Shown here: one piece after another, positions 54,440-63,983 of the stretch
How positions within the stretch are numbered: the stretch's first letter is position 1
How the letters are laid out: the number at the start of each line of letters is the position of its first letter
Assembly (NCBI RefSeq): GCF_035920445.1
Contig: NZ_CP109162.1
Span: 5,766,001 to 5,830,000 of the forward strand
Origin: Nocardia sp. NBC_01730
GTDB lineage: Bacteria; Actinomycetota; Actinomycetes; Mycobacteriales; Mycobacteriaceae
Direction of reading: 5' to 3'
DNA: 64,000 nt
Program-made: the position numbers and the translations under genes
The notes under the pieces: generated by a model
Told to the model about the DNA's origin: nothing
Seen by the model: only the letters and a program-made list of their open reading frames with translations
Database searches by the model: none

Positions 54440-55023
54440 AGCGAGGGGGGCAGGGAGACCCGAAGGGGCTCGCCCGTGAAGGTGACCGTCAAGTGCCCGA
54501 ACGCGCCGCTCTTGTTCTGCACCGAGATCTTCAGACCGGACCGAGGCCGACCAGCGGCGGCGGTGTGGGCGCGGTGGTCGCGGGCCGTTGCAGGTCGGCG
54601 ACCAAGTCGGCCAGATCCCCCAGCGTGCGCGCCTCGCCCGCGAGTTCGATGAGCGGATCGTGCTCTTCCTCGGACAGCTGACCATCGGCACGGGCGAGGT
54701 CTATCAGCTCCCGGGTGGTGGCTCGATCGGCATCGCGCGCCGTCGTGTGACGAGGATAACTTCCGGTAGATCGGGCGTGGCCCAACGCTTTTCGCGTCAT
54801 CGACGGCCGGTCGGCGCCAAGTTCCCGCGCGGCGGTCGGCGTCTGCGGATCGGCGGTGGAGTCCATGCAGTTCGCTCGTCTTCGCGGCCGCGGCCTGCGC
54901 CATTCGGTCGTGGTACTCGTCGGCGCCGAGCTGTCCTTCGGCATAGGCGGCATCCAGCAGACCCGACGCGTTGGCGCCGTCGAGATCACGCGCTCGTGTG
55001 CGCCCTGATGTCGCGGTGGACAC
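54440..55023 (-). pseudogene. Frameshifted DUF1707-type protein
   Basis: From GTG 55023 one frame encodes a DUF1707 (SHOCT-like) unit: RARDLDGANASGLLDAAYAE ... DEYHDRMAQAAAAKT. Near 54860 coding continuity moves to another frame. There a second similar unit runs ARDADRATTRELIDLARADG ... LIELAGEARTLGDLADLVADL and stops at 54531. A beta-type tail (LKISVQNKSGAFGHLTVTF) then continues in the first frame. Two opposite shifts break the gene; sequencing error is possible but two events make decay likelier. Its place between padR and the DUF5318 gene matches M. tuberculosis Rv0048c. Confidence 0.65.
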
Positions 55024-55134
55024 AGCCGAATCGTAGTCCGACTGGGCGCCTGATGCCCGTTCGAGCGCGCATTTAAACCAGCCAATCTGCACAGCCCGGG
55101 GCGGGGGGATTGCAACACCGCTACTCTGGTTCTC

Positions 55135-55554
55135 GTGCGAATTCAGCGGCAAGTGGTCGACTACGCCCTCCGGCGCCGGTCGCTGCTGGCTGACGTCTAT
55201 GCGGGCCGTGTCGATGTCGCCGAGGTGTGTGATGCCAACCCTTACCTACTGCGGGCGGCGAAATTCCACGGCCGGGGGAGCGAGGTCACATGCCCCATCT
55301 GCCGGAAGGAACAGCTGACGCTCGTATCCTGGGTCTACGGCGACGGCCTCGGACCGGTGGCTGGATCGGCTCGCACGCCCGAAGAGCTCATGCGCCTCGC
55401 CGAGACTCGCGAGGAGTTCTCGGTGCATGTCGTCGAGGTATGCCGGTCCTGCAGCTGGAATCATCTGGTGCAGTCCTATGTGCTCGGCACCACGCCTGCG
55501 CCGTCGCGCCGCCGCCAGGGGACGCGAGCGAACCGGCGCACTGCCGCCGAATGA
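55135..55554 (+). CDS. DUF5318-family zinc-ribbon-like protein
   Basis: A 139-residue cytoplasmic protein with a helical N-terminus (RRRSLLADVYAGRVDVAEVCDANPYLLRAA) and two CxxC pairs (CPICRK near 54, CRSCSW near 104) that could make a zinc ribbon. It is the actinobacterial DUF5318 protein conserved just before ponA1 (Rv0049 in M. tuberculosis). The start is GTG 55135. The gap to ponA1 is 109 bases on the same strand, so co-transcription is likely. Biochemical role unknown. Confidence 0.85.
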   Translation: MRIQRQVVDYALRRRSLLADVYAGRVDVAEVCDANPYLLRAAKFHGRGSEVTCPICRKEQLTLVSWVYGDGLGPVAGSARTPEELMRLAETREEFSVHVVEVCRSCSWNHLVQSYVLGTTPAPSRRRQGTRANRRTAAE

Positions 55555-55663
55555 AATACCTGGTCATCAGCCCGTCGGGTGACTCGCGGAGCCGGTACGC
55601 GTCTGCCGCGATGCGTACGACCGCTAGCCACCTCGACCGTTACGAGTTATGGAGATCTTGTCA

Positions 55664-58405
55664 GTGAATTCGCCCTACGAGACTTCCCCCTACGGCGATG
55701 AACCGCATGGCGGCCGTACTCAACGGAGTTCACATCCAGGTCCTGACCCGTACCAGAACCCCCGTCCTGGGCCCCCGCCCGGCGCCCGGCCGGGCCCGCC
55801 GCCCGGTCCGCGCCCCGGCGGACCGATCCCGGGCGATCCGCGCGGGCCGCAGCCGCCGCGTCGTCCCGGCCCTCCGCCGCACGGCGTTCCTCCGCAGCAG
55901 GGCCGTCCACCGCAGCCGAATCGCGGCGCGCCCTCAGGCCGCCAGGAAACCCAGAAGATCCAACGCCCCGGTTCGCTGACCGAGGCGGTGGCCGAGCGAA
56001 ACCGGCGCGGTCCAGCCACCGGACCGAATCCGGCCACCGGCCCGCGCCCCGGTGTGGACCGTACGGCCCGTCGCGTCCCGGGCAACGGCACAACCGGCGA
56101 ACGCAGGCAGACCGCAGGCGGCCCGCCATCCGGTCCGCCTCCGCGCCGCGGCGGCGGCAGCGGCGACGGCTCCGACGGGCCGGGCAGGCGTCGCCCCGCG
56201 CAGAAGAAGAAGTCGCCATGGCGCATCGTCCGCCGAACCATCTACGTTTGCCTCGTACTGGCCATCCTGGTGCCCAGCGGCATCTTCCTGGCCGCGTACA
56301 CGACGGTGTCGGTGCCGCAGCCCGGTGACTTGAAGACAAATCAGGTCGCGACCATCCTCGCGACCGACGGCACCACAGTGATCAGCAAAGTCGTCCCGCC
56401 GGAAGGCAACCGGACCGACGTCTCGATCGACCAGATCCCGCCACATGTGCGCAATGCGGTGATCGCGGCCGAGGACCGGGACTTCTACACCAATCCCGGC
56501 TTCTCGATCTCCGGCTTCGCGCGCGCCGCCAGGGACAACGTCCTCGGTAGGGAGAGCGCAGGCGGTGGTTCCACGATCACCCAGCAGTATGTGAAGAACG
56601 CGCTGGTCGGTGACGAGCGCTCGCTCTCACGCAAGATGCATGAGCTGGTCATCTCGGCCAAGATGGCGCGGCAGTGGAGCAAGGACGAGATCCTCGCCGC
56701 CTACCTCAACACCATCTACTTCGGCCGAGGCGCGTACGGCATCGACGCCGCCGCCAAGGCCTACTTCGGCAAACCGGTACAGGAGCTGACCGTAGCCGAG
56801 GGCGCGGTGCTCGCCGCCACCATCCAGCAGCCGTCCGGTCTGGATCCGGAGAAGAATCCGGAGGGCGCGAAGACTCGCTGGAACTACGTGCTCGACGGCA
56901 TGGTCGCCGGCGGCAACCTGTCCGCGCCGGAGCGGCAGAGCCAGCAGTTCCCGCAGGTCGTCCCGGTCACCTCGACCAAGGACAAGGGCTTGGACAGCGG
57001 TCCGGAGGGCCTGATCAAGACGCAGGTGCTCAAGGAGTTGGCGGCCGCGGGCATCAGCGAGCAGCAGATGAACACCGCTGGTCTCGAGATCACCACCACG
57101 ATCGACCCGAAGGCCCAGCAGTCGGCCGTCGACGCGGCGACCAAGAAGCTGGAAGGCGAACCGGACCACCTGCGCACCGCCGTCGTCTCGGTGGATCCGC
57201 GCACCGGCGCGGTGCGCGCGTACTACGGCGGCAACGACGGCCAGGGCTACGACTTCGCCAATGCTGGTCTGATGCCCGGTTCCTCGTTCAAGGTCTTCGG
57301 CCTCGCCGAGAACCTGGAGCTCGGCATCCCGCTCTCGCAGATGTACGACAGCTCGCCGATCACCGTGAACGGCATCAAGATCACCAACGTCGAGGGCGAG
57401 CAATGCGGCATGTGCACCATCGCCGAGGCGCTGAAGCGGTCGCTGAACACCAGCTTCTACCGTATGCAGATAGATATGCAGAACGGCCCGCGGAAGATCG
57501 CCGATATGGCGCACAAGCTCGGCATCCCGGACACCATTCCGGGCGTCGGCAAGACGCTCACCGAGCCGGACGGCTCCGGCCCCAACAACGGCATCGTGCT
57601 CGGTCAGTACCAGACCCGCCCGCTCGACATGGCTTCTGCCTACGCGACCTTGGCGGCCTCCGGCGTCTACCACGCACCGCATTTCGTGCAGAAGGTGGTC
57701 TCCGCCGACGGCCAGGTGCTGCTCGATCGCGGTGAGGTAGCGGGCGAGCAACGCGTGTCAGCCGCGGTGGCCGACAATGTGACCGCGGCGATGAAACCCA
57801 TCGCGGCTTGGTCGCGCAACCACAACCTCGCGGGCGGCCGCGAGTCGGCCGCCAAGACCGGCACCGCTCAGCTCGGTGACACCGGTGAGAACCGAGACGC
57901 GTGGATGGTCGGCTACACCCCGTCGTTGGCGACTGCGGTCTGGGTCGGCACCGAGCAGGGCGATCCGCTGCGCAACTACAGCGGCGGCATGGTCTACGGC
58001 TCGGGCCTGCCTTCGGACATCTGGAAGGCCACGATGGACGGTGCCCTGCAGGGCACCACCAACGAGACCTTCCCGAAGCCCGCGCCGATCAAGGGCCAGG
58101 CCGGTGTCCCGGAGTGGACGGCGCCCTACACTCCGCCGTCCGCCGTCGATTCGCCGCTCCTGCCTCCGGTCGTGGTCGCGCCGACTCAGGTGGAGATCTT
58201 CCCCGGCGTCATCGTCCCGGTCCCCGGCATCCAACCCGCGCCGCAGCAGCAGCGCTCGCAACAGCGTGACGAGGGCCCTGGCCCGCTTCCCGGTCAGCCG
58301 GTCGCACCGACGGACGGCTCATCGCCGACCGTCACCGGCGCACCCCGGCCAGGCAATAACGGCAACTCAGGTCAGGACGGAACTCCGCCGACTCGCGGCA
58401 GATAA
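55664..58405 (+). CDS. ponA1: Class A penicillin-binding protein PonA1
   Basis: A 913-residue bifunctional peptidoglycan synthase. It has a long Pro/Gly/Arg-rich cytoplasmic region (to about 185), a membrane helix (about 190-212), a GT51 domain with Glu270 (AEDRDFYTNPG) and GGSTITQQYVKNA, then transpeptidase motifs SSFK (Ser540), SLN and KTG (Lys731). The Pro-rich tail contains VEIFPGVIVPVPG. It is the counterpart of M. tuberculosis ponA1 (Rv0050), which drives polar growth. GTG 55664 has GGAGA 8 bases upstream; ATG 55649 is the alternative. The strong terminator at 58466 ends the transcript. Confidence 0.95.
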   Translation: MNSPYETSPYGDEPHGGRTQRSSHPGPDPYQNPRPGPPPGARPGPPPGPRPGGPIPGDPRGPQPPRRPGPPPHGVPPQQGRPPQPNRGAPSGRQETQKIQRPGSLTEAVAERNRRGPATGPNPATGPRPGVDRTARRVPGNGTTGERRQTAGGPPSGPPPRRGGGSGDGSDGPGRRRPAQKKKSPWRIVRRTIYVCLVLAILVPSGIFLAAYTTVSVPQPGDLKTNQVATILATDGTTVISKVVPPEGNRTDVSIDQIPPHVRNAVIAAEDRDFYTNPGFSISGFARAARDNVLGRESAGGGSTITQQYVKNALVGDERSLSRKMHELVISAKMARQWSKDEILAAYLNTIYFGRGAYGIDAAAKAYFGKPVQELTVAEGAVLAATIQQPSGLDPEKNPEGAKTRWNYVLDGMVAGGNLSAPERQSQQFPQVVPVTSTKDKGLDSGPEGLIKTQVLKELAAAGISEQQMNTAGLEITTTIDPKAQQSAVDAATKKLEGEPDHLRTAVVSVDPRTGAVRAYYGGNDGQGYDFANAGLMPGSSFKVFGLAENLELGIPLSQMYDSSPITVNGIKITNVEGEQCGMCTIAEALKRSLNTSFYRMQIDMQNGPRKIADMAHKLGIPDTIPGVGKTLTEPDGSGPNNGIVLGQYQTRPLDMASAYATLAASGVYHAPHFVQKVVSADGQVLLDRGEVAGEQRVSAAVADNVTAAMKPIAAWSRNHNLAGGRESAAKTGTAQLGDTGENRDAWMVGYTPSLATAVWVGTEQGDPLRNYSGGMVYGSGLPSDIWKATMDGALQGTTNETFPKPAPIKGQAGVPEWTAPYTPPSAVDSPLLPPVVVAPTQVEIFPGVIVPVPGIQPAPQQQRSQQRDEGPGPLPGQPVAPTDGSSPTVTGAPRPGNNGNSGQDGTPPTRGR

Positions 58406-58465
58406 GTCCGACTCGACTAAGTCGATGTCGGCTGCCTTACCATAATGCGGCTTCGTCATAACGAA

Positions 58466-58517
58466 ATGATCCCCGGTCCGCGCTATATGCCGGACCGGGG
58501 ATCATGTCAATATTTTT
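58466..58517 (+). terminator. Rho-independent terminator of ponA1
   Basis: ATGATCCCCGGTCCG (58466-58480) and CGGACCGGGGATCAT (58491-58505) form a perfect 15-bp stem with a 10-base loop, followed by GTCAATATTTTT. It is the clearest intrinsic terminator in the window, 60 bases after the ponA1 stop. Confidence 0.9.
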
Positions 58518-58628
58518 ACGCAACTGCCCTACCGGAACCAGGCAATCGCCAACAATGCCGTCATGCGAAGCGAGTCAGTCCTGACCAGCATTGTTCAGTC
58601 CGATTACGACCGTCAAGAATGTTCGAAT

Positions 58629-58889
58629 TCACTGAGGCGTCTTGTACCAGAAGCCATTGGGATCCTGATAGCATCGCTCCAGCGCACCGGCATCACTCAA
58701 GCAATCGGTAAACTGCCAGTAGCCACGCAGGACAATCCACGAGCCATCCGATATCTGGACGCATTTGTCCGCCACCCCCTTCCCGTTCAGGCAGTCCGCG
58801 TAAGACGGTTGCCCGGCCGCGACATTGCCGGCAAATCCGATCAGAGCCGCACCGGCAACAGCCACTGAAACAATGAATTTCGTGAACAT
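58629..58889 (-). CDS. Small secreted four-cysteine protein
   Basis: An 86-residue protein with a clear signal peptide (hydrophobic 5-20, cleavage after NVAAG near 26). The mature domain of about 60 residues has four Cys (33, 43, 63, 73) in two CL...G..xKC/ERC units, likely two disulfides. The halves ADCLNGKGVADKC and TDCLSDAGALERC look like an internal duplication. Family not known to me. AGGGG precedes ATG 58889. It faces the ponA1 terminator and is divergent from the GT87-like gene. Confidence 0.8.
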   Translation of the reverse strand: MFTKFIVSVAVAGAALIGFAGNVAAGQPSYADCLNGKGVADKCVQISDGSWIVLRGYWQFTDCLSDAGALERCYQDPNGFWYKTPQ

Positions 58890-59065
58890 ACCCACCCCTT
58901 TTATCGAATGATCGACGCTCCCGCAATGAGTACCGATCGAACGAACCCTAACATCCGCGAAATGCTTTCGGAAGGTAATATGCATTGCATGGTCTGCCTT
59001 CGCATGGATGAGCGACGACGGCTCGCTCCGAACCAAGAGCCGCGCTCCAGGTAGCCTCGGGTGCC

Positions 59066-60799
59066 GTGACCGATCAGGAACTGGTGAACCAGCGGATGAA
59101 CGGGAGCGTGCCGCAGACGAGTAGGACGTCTTCCGACGGTCCGTATTATGTCGCCCCTGGCCCGCTCGCGCCGGATCTGCGGTCGGCGGACGCGCGAGAT
59201 CGGCCGAGCCGCAACGATTCGCTGACCGCCCAGCTGTCCACGGTTGTCGGGGGGCCGGTCGGTGATCACGCCCTGATCGGGCGGGCGCGGTTCTGGACGC
59301 CGATGCGGGTGCTGATGGCGTTCGCGGTGGTGTTCCTCGCGCTCGGTTGGTTCGGCAAGGCGGGCTGCATCCAGCAGACCACCGGCGCGGATGGCGGCCT
59401 GACCCTCGACTGGAGCGACGGCCGCCAGTACGTGGCCATGTGCTATTCGGACACTGTCCCGCTCTACGGTGCGGAACGGCTGAACGAAGGCGCCTTCCCG
59501 TATAAGAAGCAGTGGACCGAGTCGACTCCAGACGGTGGCCTGGAGACACGGTACATGGAATACCCGGTGCTCTCGGGCCTGTACCAGTATCTCTCGATGC
59601 GGATCGCCAAGAGCTGGGACGCTTCGCCATTGCCTGGCGCGCTGCAGGTGGTCATCTACTTCAACGTCGTCGCGTTCGGCCTCGCGATGGCTTGGCTGGT
59701 CACCGTCGGGGCGACCGCTCTGCTGGCAGGTCGGCGAATCTGGGACGCGGCGCTGGTCGCCTGCTCGCCCCTGGTGATCGCGCACGCGTTCACCAATTTC
59801 GACGCCCTCGCAACGGCTTTCGCCGCGACCGGTCTGCTCGCCTGGGCCCGGCGCAAACCCGTGCTCGCCGGGCTGCTGCTCGGGCTCGGCGGTGCCGCCA
59901 AACTGTATCCACTGCTGCTACTCGGACCCATCCTCGTGCTGTGCCTGCGCGCAGACCCGATGCAGCGCACGCCGCGCACCCACCTCGGCCTGCGCATCCG
60001 CGATATCGACTGCTGGGCCACCGCCATGACGTGGGTACGGGAGACCCCGTACCGTGTCCAGTTTCTCAGCACCCGCCCGCTCGGCGCCGCGATCGTCACG
60101 GTCGTCGCGGCGCTGACCACCTGGGTGGCGGTGAATCTGCCGATCGCCGCGCTGTACCCGAGCGGATGGCGAGAGTTCTTCCGGCTCAATACCACCCGGC
60201 ACGCCGATCCGGACTCGATCTACAACGTGATCAAGTCGTTCACCGACTGGCCAGGCTTCGACGGGGCGCTCGACTACGCGCAGCAGCCCGTCATCCTGAA
60301 CGCGGTCTCGCTGTTGGTGTTCGTCGTGGCGTGCGGGCTGATCGGCTACATCGGCCTCACCGCGCCGCAGCGGCCGCGCCTTGCGCAACTGTGCTTCCTG
60401 GTGGTCGCGGCGTTCCTGCTGACGAACAAGGTGTGGAGCCCGCAGTATTCGCTGTGGCTGGTCCCGCTGGCTGTGCTCGCGTTGCCGCACCGGCGTGTCC
60501 TGCTGGCCTGGATGACCATCGACGCGCTGGTCTGGGTGCCACGCATGTTCTACTACCTCGGCCTGGACCACAAGGGCCTGCCCGAGCAGTGGTTCACCGG
60601 CACCGTGGCGCTACGTGACCTCGCGGTGGTCGCCTTGTGCGCTGTGATCGTCCGCCAGATCTATCGTCCAGAGGAAGACCTGGTGCGGCGCGACTACGTC
60701 GACGACCCGGTCGGCGGCATCGTCGACCGTATGCCCGATCCACTGCTGCCCTGGCTGCCCGAGCACCTGCGCCCGCGCGTGGCGCTCACGCGCGGCTGA
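59066..60799 (+). CDS. DUF2029/GT87-like polytopic membrane protein
   Basis: A 577-residue membrane protein. The soluble N-terminal region (to about 72) is followed by about ten hydrophobic helices from RVLMAFAVVFLALGWF to the region near 530. A large outside loop (about 95-155) holds the acidic and aromatic residues YSDTVPLYGAERL and RYMEYPVLSG. This matches the GT-C fold DUF2029/GT87 proteins, polyprenyl-phosphate-sugar-dependent glycosyltransferases of the cell envelope. It corresponds by position to Rv0051 of M. tuberculosis, immediately after ponA1. The start is GTG 59066. The acceptor is unknown. Confidence 0.88.
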   Translation: MTDQELVNQRMNGSVPQTSRTSSDGPYYVAPGPLAPDLRSADARDRPSRNDSLTAQLSTVVGGPVGDHALIGRARFWTPMRVLMAFAVVFLALGWFGKAGCIQQTTGADGGLTLDWSDGRQYVAMCYSDTVPLYGAERLNEGAFPYKKQWTESTPDGGLETRYMEYPVLSGLYQYLSMRIAKSWDASPLPGALQVVIYFNVVAFGLAMAWLVTVGATALLAGRRIWDAALVACSPLVIAHAFTNFDALATAFAATGLLAWARRKPVLAGLLLGLGGAAKLYPLLLLGPILVLCLRADPMQRTPRTHLGLRIRDIDCWATAMTWVRETPYRVQFLSTRPLGAAIVTVVAALTTWVAVNLPIAALYPSGWREFFRLNTTRHADPDSIYNVIKSFTDWPGFDGALDYAQQPVILNAVSLLVFVVACGLIGYIGLTAPQRPRLAQLCFLVVAAFLLTNKVWSPQYSLWLVPLAVLALPHRRVLLAWMTIDALVWVPRMFYYLGLDHKGLPEQWFTGTVALRDLAVVALCAVIVRQIYRPEEDLVRRDYVDDPVGGIVDRMPDPLLPWLPEHLRPRVALTRG

Positions 60800-60803
60800 G
60801 CGC

Positions 60804-62381
60804 TCACCGGGTGCGCATGAAGCGCGCCTGTCGTTCCGGCTCCTGCGGCAACATGTCCAGATCCAGCTGCCACGCGCTGCCGGTCCATGGATCGAACAAC
60901 GGGGTTCCGCCGACGGCGGGCAGGTGCCTGCAGGACTGCGAGAGCATCGCCACCGTCGTGTCGGTCGAGTCGGATTCGTTGGTCCCGACGATCACCGTGG
61001 ACAATCCGATCAGGTCACCACGCGTGATCAGCGTACCGATCCGCTGTGCGTCCGAGGTCTGGTATCCGTGTGGGAAATCCGCGGCCAGCAGCACACGATG
61101 CTCGCTGGGCGGGGTGAAAGCGCCACTGGTGTAGGCCAATTCAGCGAGTTCGGCAGCGTCGACCAATGCCTGCAACCGCGCCGAGATATCGCTGTGATCG
61201 GTGATCGGTGGTCCGTTCAGCACCGGCGCGAGCAGGCTGGTGAACCCGCTGAACGCGTCGGTGAGGTCGATGATGTCGACCAGCGCCCGTCGCTCCGGCG
61301 CCGCGGCGAGCAGTCGCGCGAGCAACGCGCCGACCACAGGCGCGACCGCGCGGGTCGACTCGGTATCGATCCACAGCGGACGATTCAGCGGCACCGGAAC
61401 GCAATACGGAATCCGCAGCGGCCCGCGGTCGATCGCGTAGAGCTCACCGAGCCGAAGGCCGTCGCTCGGTGCGACCGGCTTGTCCCAGGCGGGTGCGTCC
61501 CAGGACGCCAGCGACGGCGGCAGCACCTGGTCGGCGTCGGCGAGTTCGCGCATCAGCTGCTCGGTATCGCGCTGGTGGTTGTGCTCGGCGGTGGCGATCA
61601 GCTCGTCATTGCGTTTCTGCGCGGCGCGGCGGGCTTCCTCGGCCACCGGGGTGTTCCTGGTCGCCGGATCGGAAACAGCGAGCGACAGTTCGTGATCCAG
61701 CCGCTTGGCCGCGTACTCCCGCGCGGAGACCAACGCGGCAGCCGATCGCGCGGCGTCCTCGAAGACCATCCACAGGCGGTCCAGCCCATGTCCGACCTCC
61801 AGCGGCGCACCCCCTGCGCTCCGCGCATCGCCCACCATGGAGCCGGTCATCGTGTGCGTCCCCGGACCGGGCTGTGCGGGCCTGCTCTGCGGCGACTCGC
61901 CGTCGACCTCCACACCGTGTGCCGTGAGCAGCACGGCGAGACCGCCCGCGTAGCCCTGGCCGACGGCACGCAGCTTCCAGGCGGCGCCGCGCCGGTACAC
62001 CTCGAGGCAGATCAGCGCCGTCTCCCCGGCCGACGGCGTGATCGCGAATTCGGCTGCCACGGTGCCGTTCTCGGACAGCGTCGCGGTCACCGGCCCGAGC
62101 CCTTCCGCGCGCGCGGGCGCGGCAGGGTCGGCGCTGACCACCAGCAGCACGGCCTCGGCGTCGGCACGCACTTCGGCGAGGGTCACCGTGACCTCGTCGG
62201 CGGCCAGCACGACCCCCGCCGTGGCGGGCTGGTTGTAGAAGACGAAATCGTCGCCGGAGAACACCTTCAGGTTCTCCGCGACCACCAGCGCGGAAACATC
62301 GAGGGCAGCCCCGGCTTTCGCACTGAACCGAACGACATCGCCGGTCAACGGTATGTTCTGACCGGCCTTCAGCTGAATCAC
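60804..62381 (-). CDS. TerD-family protein with long C-terminal region
   Basis: A 525-residue protein. Residues 1-180 are a TerD-type beta-sandwich (LKAGQNIPLTGDVVRF, DDFVFYNQPA, LICLEVYRRGAAWKLRAVGQGYAGGLAVL). TerD domains bind calcium and occur in stress and tellurium-resistance systems. The middle (about 205-270) is helical. The C-terminal 230 residues (WIDTESTRAVAPVVGALLARLLAAAP ... RVLLAADFPHGYQTSDAQRI) resemble a reduced, Walker-less P-loop domain of FtsK-like type; that is tentative. The other TerD gene lies 33 bases upstream on the same strand, so they form an operon. Confidence 0.85.
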   Translation of the reverse strand: MIQLKAGQNIPLTGDVVRFSAKAGAALDVSALVVAENLKVFSGDDFVFYNQPATAGVVLAADEVTVTLAEVRADAEAVLLVVSADPAAPARAEGLGPVTATLSENGTVAAEFAITPSAGETALICLEVYRRGAAWKLRAVGQGYAGGLAVLLTAHGVEVDGESPQSRPAQPGPGTHTMTGSMVGDARSAGGAPLEVGHGLDRLWMVFEDAARSAAALVSAREYAAKRLDHELSLAVSDPATRNTPVAEEARRAAQKRNDELIATAEHNHQRDTEQLMRELADADQVLPPSLASWDAPAWDKPVAPSDGLRLGELYAIDRGPLRIPYCVPVPLNRPLWIDTESTRAVAPVVGALLARLLAAAPERRALVDIIDLTDAFSGFTSLLAPVLNGPPITDHSDISARLQALVDAAELAELAYTSGAFTPPSEHRVLLAADFPHGYQTSDAQRIGTLITRGDLIGLSTVIVGTNESDSTDTTVAMLSQSCRHLPAVGGTPLFDPWTGSAWQLDLDMLPQEPERQARFMRTR

Positions 62382-62414
62382 GTTGTCTGCCTTAGCTGTT
62401 CGCGCCGCCCACGG

Positions 62415-63797
62415 TCAACCGTTCACGAGGAACCGGCCGAGCTGCGGCACCGCCTCACCGGGATGCTTGGCCTGGATGCCCTCGCCGAGCGCCTGCAGTT
62501 TCCAGTCGTTGCCCACCCGGAACAGCTTGGCCATCGCCATCCCGGTGAACGGCATGCCGCCCGCCAGCGTGTACCTGGCCAGTTCACCGTTGTTGACGCC
62601 GTCGACCAAACGGCAGAACGCATTCTGCACCTGTTCGAAGGTGTGGCCCTTGTAGGAGGTCACGACGAACACCAGCGTGGTCACGTGCGCCGGGATGCGG
62701 GTCAGGTCGACCAGGATCACCTCGTCGTCGCCCTCACCCTCACCGGTGAGGTTGTCGCCCTGGTGGCGGATCGAGCCGTCCTTGGAGATCAGCTGGCCGT
62801 AGTAGGCGACGTCCACCGGGTTCATGTCGGCGAACAGGATGACCGCCGCGTCGAGGTCGATGTCGACCGTGCGGTTGCCGAACATGCCGCGGCTGCGCAC
62901 CGGGTCCCAGCCGAGACCCATCTTGACGAAGGTCAGCGCGTTGCCCTCCTTGCGGAGGGTGACCCGCTGGCCTTTGACCAGGCTGACCGCGCGGTCCTTG
63001 CTCAAACTGACCTCGGCCGGTGGCTGCTGCGGCACAGGCTGACCCGGAGGTGGGTAACCGGCTCCCGAACCCGGCGGCGGCGGGTAACCCGGACCGGGGG
63101 GAGGGTAGCCGGGACCGCCCTGCGGCGGGTGACCGGGACCGGGCGGCGGCGGGTACGCACCGGGCGGCCCGTACTGGGGAGTCTGCTGCTGCGTCGGGTA
63201 AGCCGGGGTGGTCGGCGGCGGGTAGGCCGGCGGCTGCTGCGGAGGCGGCGGGGCCTGCGCGGGCTGCGGGGCCTGCGCGGCCTGCGCGGGTGCGTCGTCG
63301 ACGGATACGCCGTGGTCGGTGACCAGAGCGGCGAACCCACCCGCGTAGCCCTGCCCGACCGCGCGTACCTTCCACGCGCCCTGGCGTCGGTACAGTTCGA
63401 GCGCGATCACGATCGACTCGGCGTTCAGCCCGTCGATCCGGTACTCGTACAACCGATTACCGGCCGCGTCCGACACGATCGCGGTCGGCGCGGGAAAACG
63501 ACCGAAGTTGCTGTTCGTATCGTCCAGCGTGATCACCGCGCGGATCTGGTCGATATCGGCAGGCACCGCGTTCAACGACACCGCGAGCGACGCGGGCTGT
63601 CCGGCGGGCGCGGGCTGCAGGTTCACGCCAGGGCCGGTCGGCTGGTTGAAGAAGACGAAGTCCGCGTCGGAACGGACCTTGCCGCGCTCGGTGACCAATA
63701 GCGCGGACAGATCCGCGGGCGCTGTGAGCTGGATGGAGATCACCACGTCGTTCATGGCCAGCGGACCGTTCTGACCCTTGGCGAGTGTTGCGGACAA
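62415..63797 (-). CDS. Two-domain TerD-family protein with Pro-rich linker
   Basis: A 460-residue protein with two TerD domains. The first covers about 1-165 (TLAKGQNGPL, DFVFFNQPTGPG, ALELYRRQGAWKVRAVGQGYAGGF). A Pro/Gly/Tyr/Gln-rich linker of about 105 residues (PPPGP, YPPP repeats) follows. The second TerD domain is at about 270-455 (LVKGQRVTLRKEG, DLDAAVILFAD, RVGNDWKLQALGEG). The start is TTG 63797: AAGGG lies 6 bases upstream and the next codons give the family's usual opening; the frame is open to 63992. It is the first gene of a TerD pair. The role is inferred from family: calcium-linked stress response. Confidence 0.88.
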   Translation of the reverse strand: MSATLAKGQNGPLAMNDVVISIQLTAPADLSALLVTERGKVRSDADFVFFNQPTGPGVNLQPAPAGQPASLAVSLNAVPADIDQIRAVITLDDTNSNFGRFPAPTAIVSDAAGNRLYEYRIDGLNAESIVIALELYRRQGAWKVRAVGQGYAGGFAALVTDHGVSVDDAPAQAAQAPQPAQAPPPPQQPPAYPPPTTPAYPTQQQTPQYGPPGAYPPPPGPGHPPQGGPGYPPPGPGYPPPPGSGAGYPPPGQPVPQQPPAEVSLSKDRAVSLVKGQRVTLRKEGNALTFVKMGLGWDPVRSRGMFGNRTVDIDLDAAVILFADMNPVDVAYYGQLISKDGSIRHQGDNLTGEGEGDDEVILVDLTRIPAHVTTLVFVVTSYKGHTFEQVQNAFCRLVDGVNNGELARYTLAGGMPFTGMAMAKLFRVGNDWKLQALGEGIQAKHPGEAVPQLGRFLVNG

Positions 63798-63983
63798 GTT
63801 CGACCCTTCGCTTGTCGGTGCGTTCGCCTGACACTCTACGAGAAACGCGCTTCCCGCCGCTCGTAGGTAACGGCCGCGATGGTCGGATACCCGCCGAAAT
63901 GATCGGTTAGTGTGACGGCACGCAGATGCAGTACGGCAATCACATCCGTGTTCGGCGATCGAGACAGAAGGCAAGACACCCTC

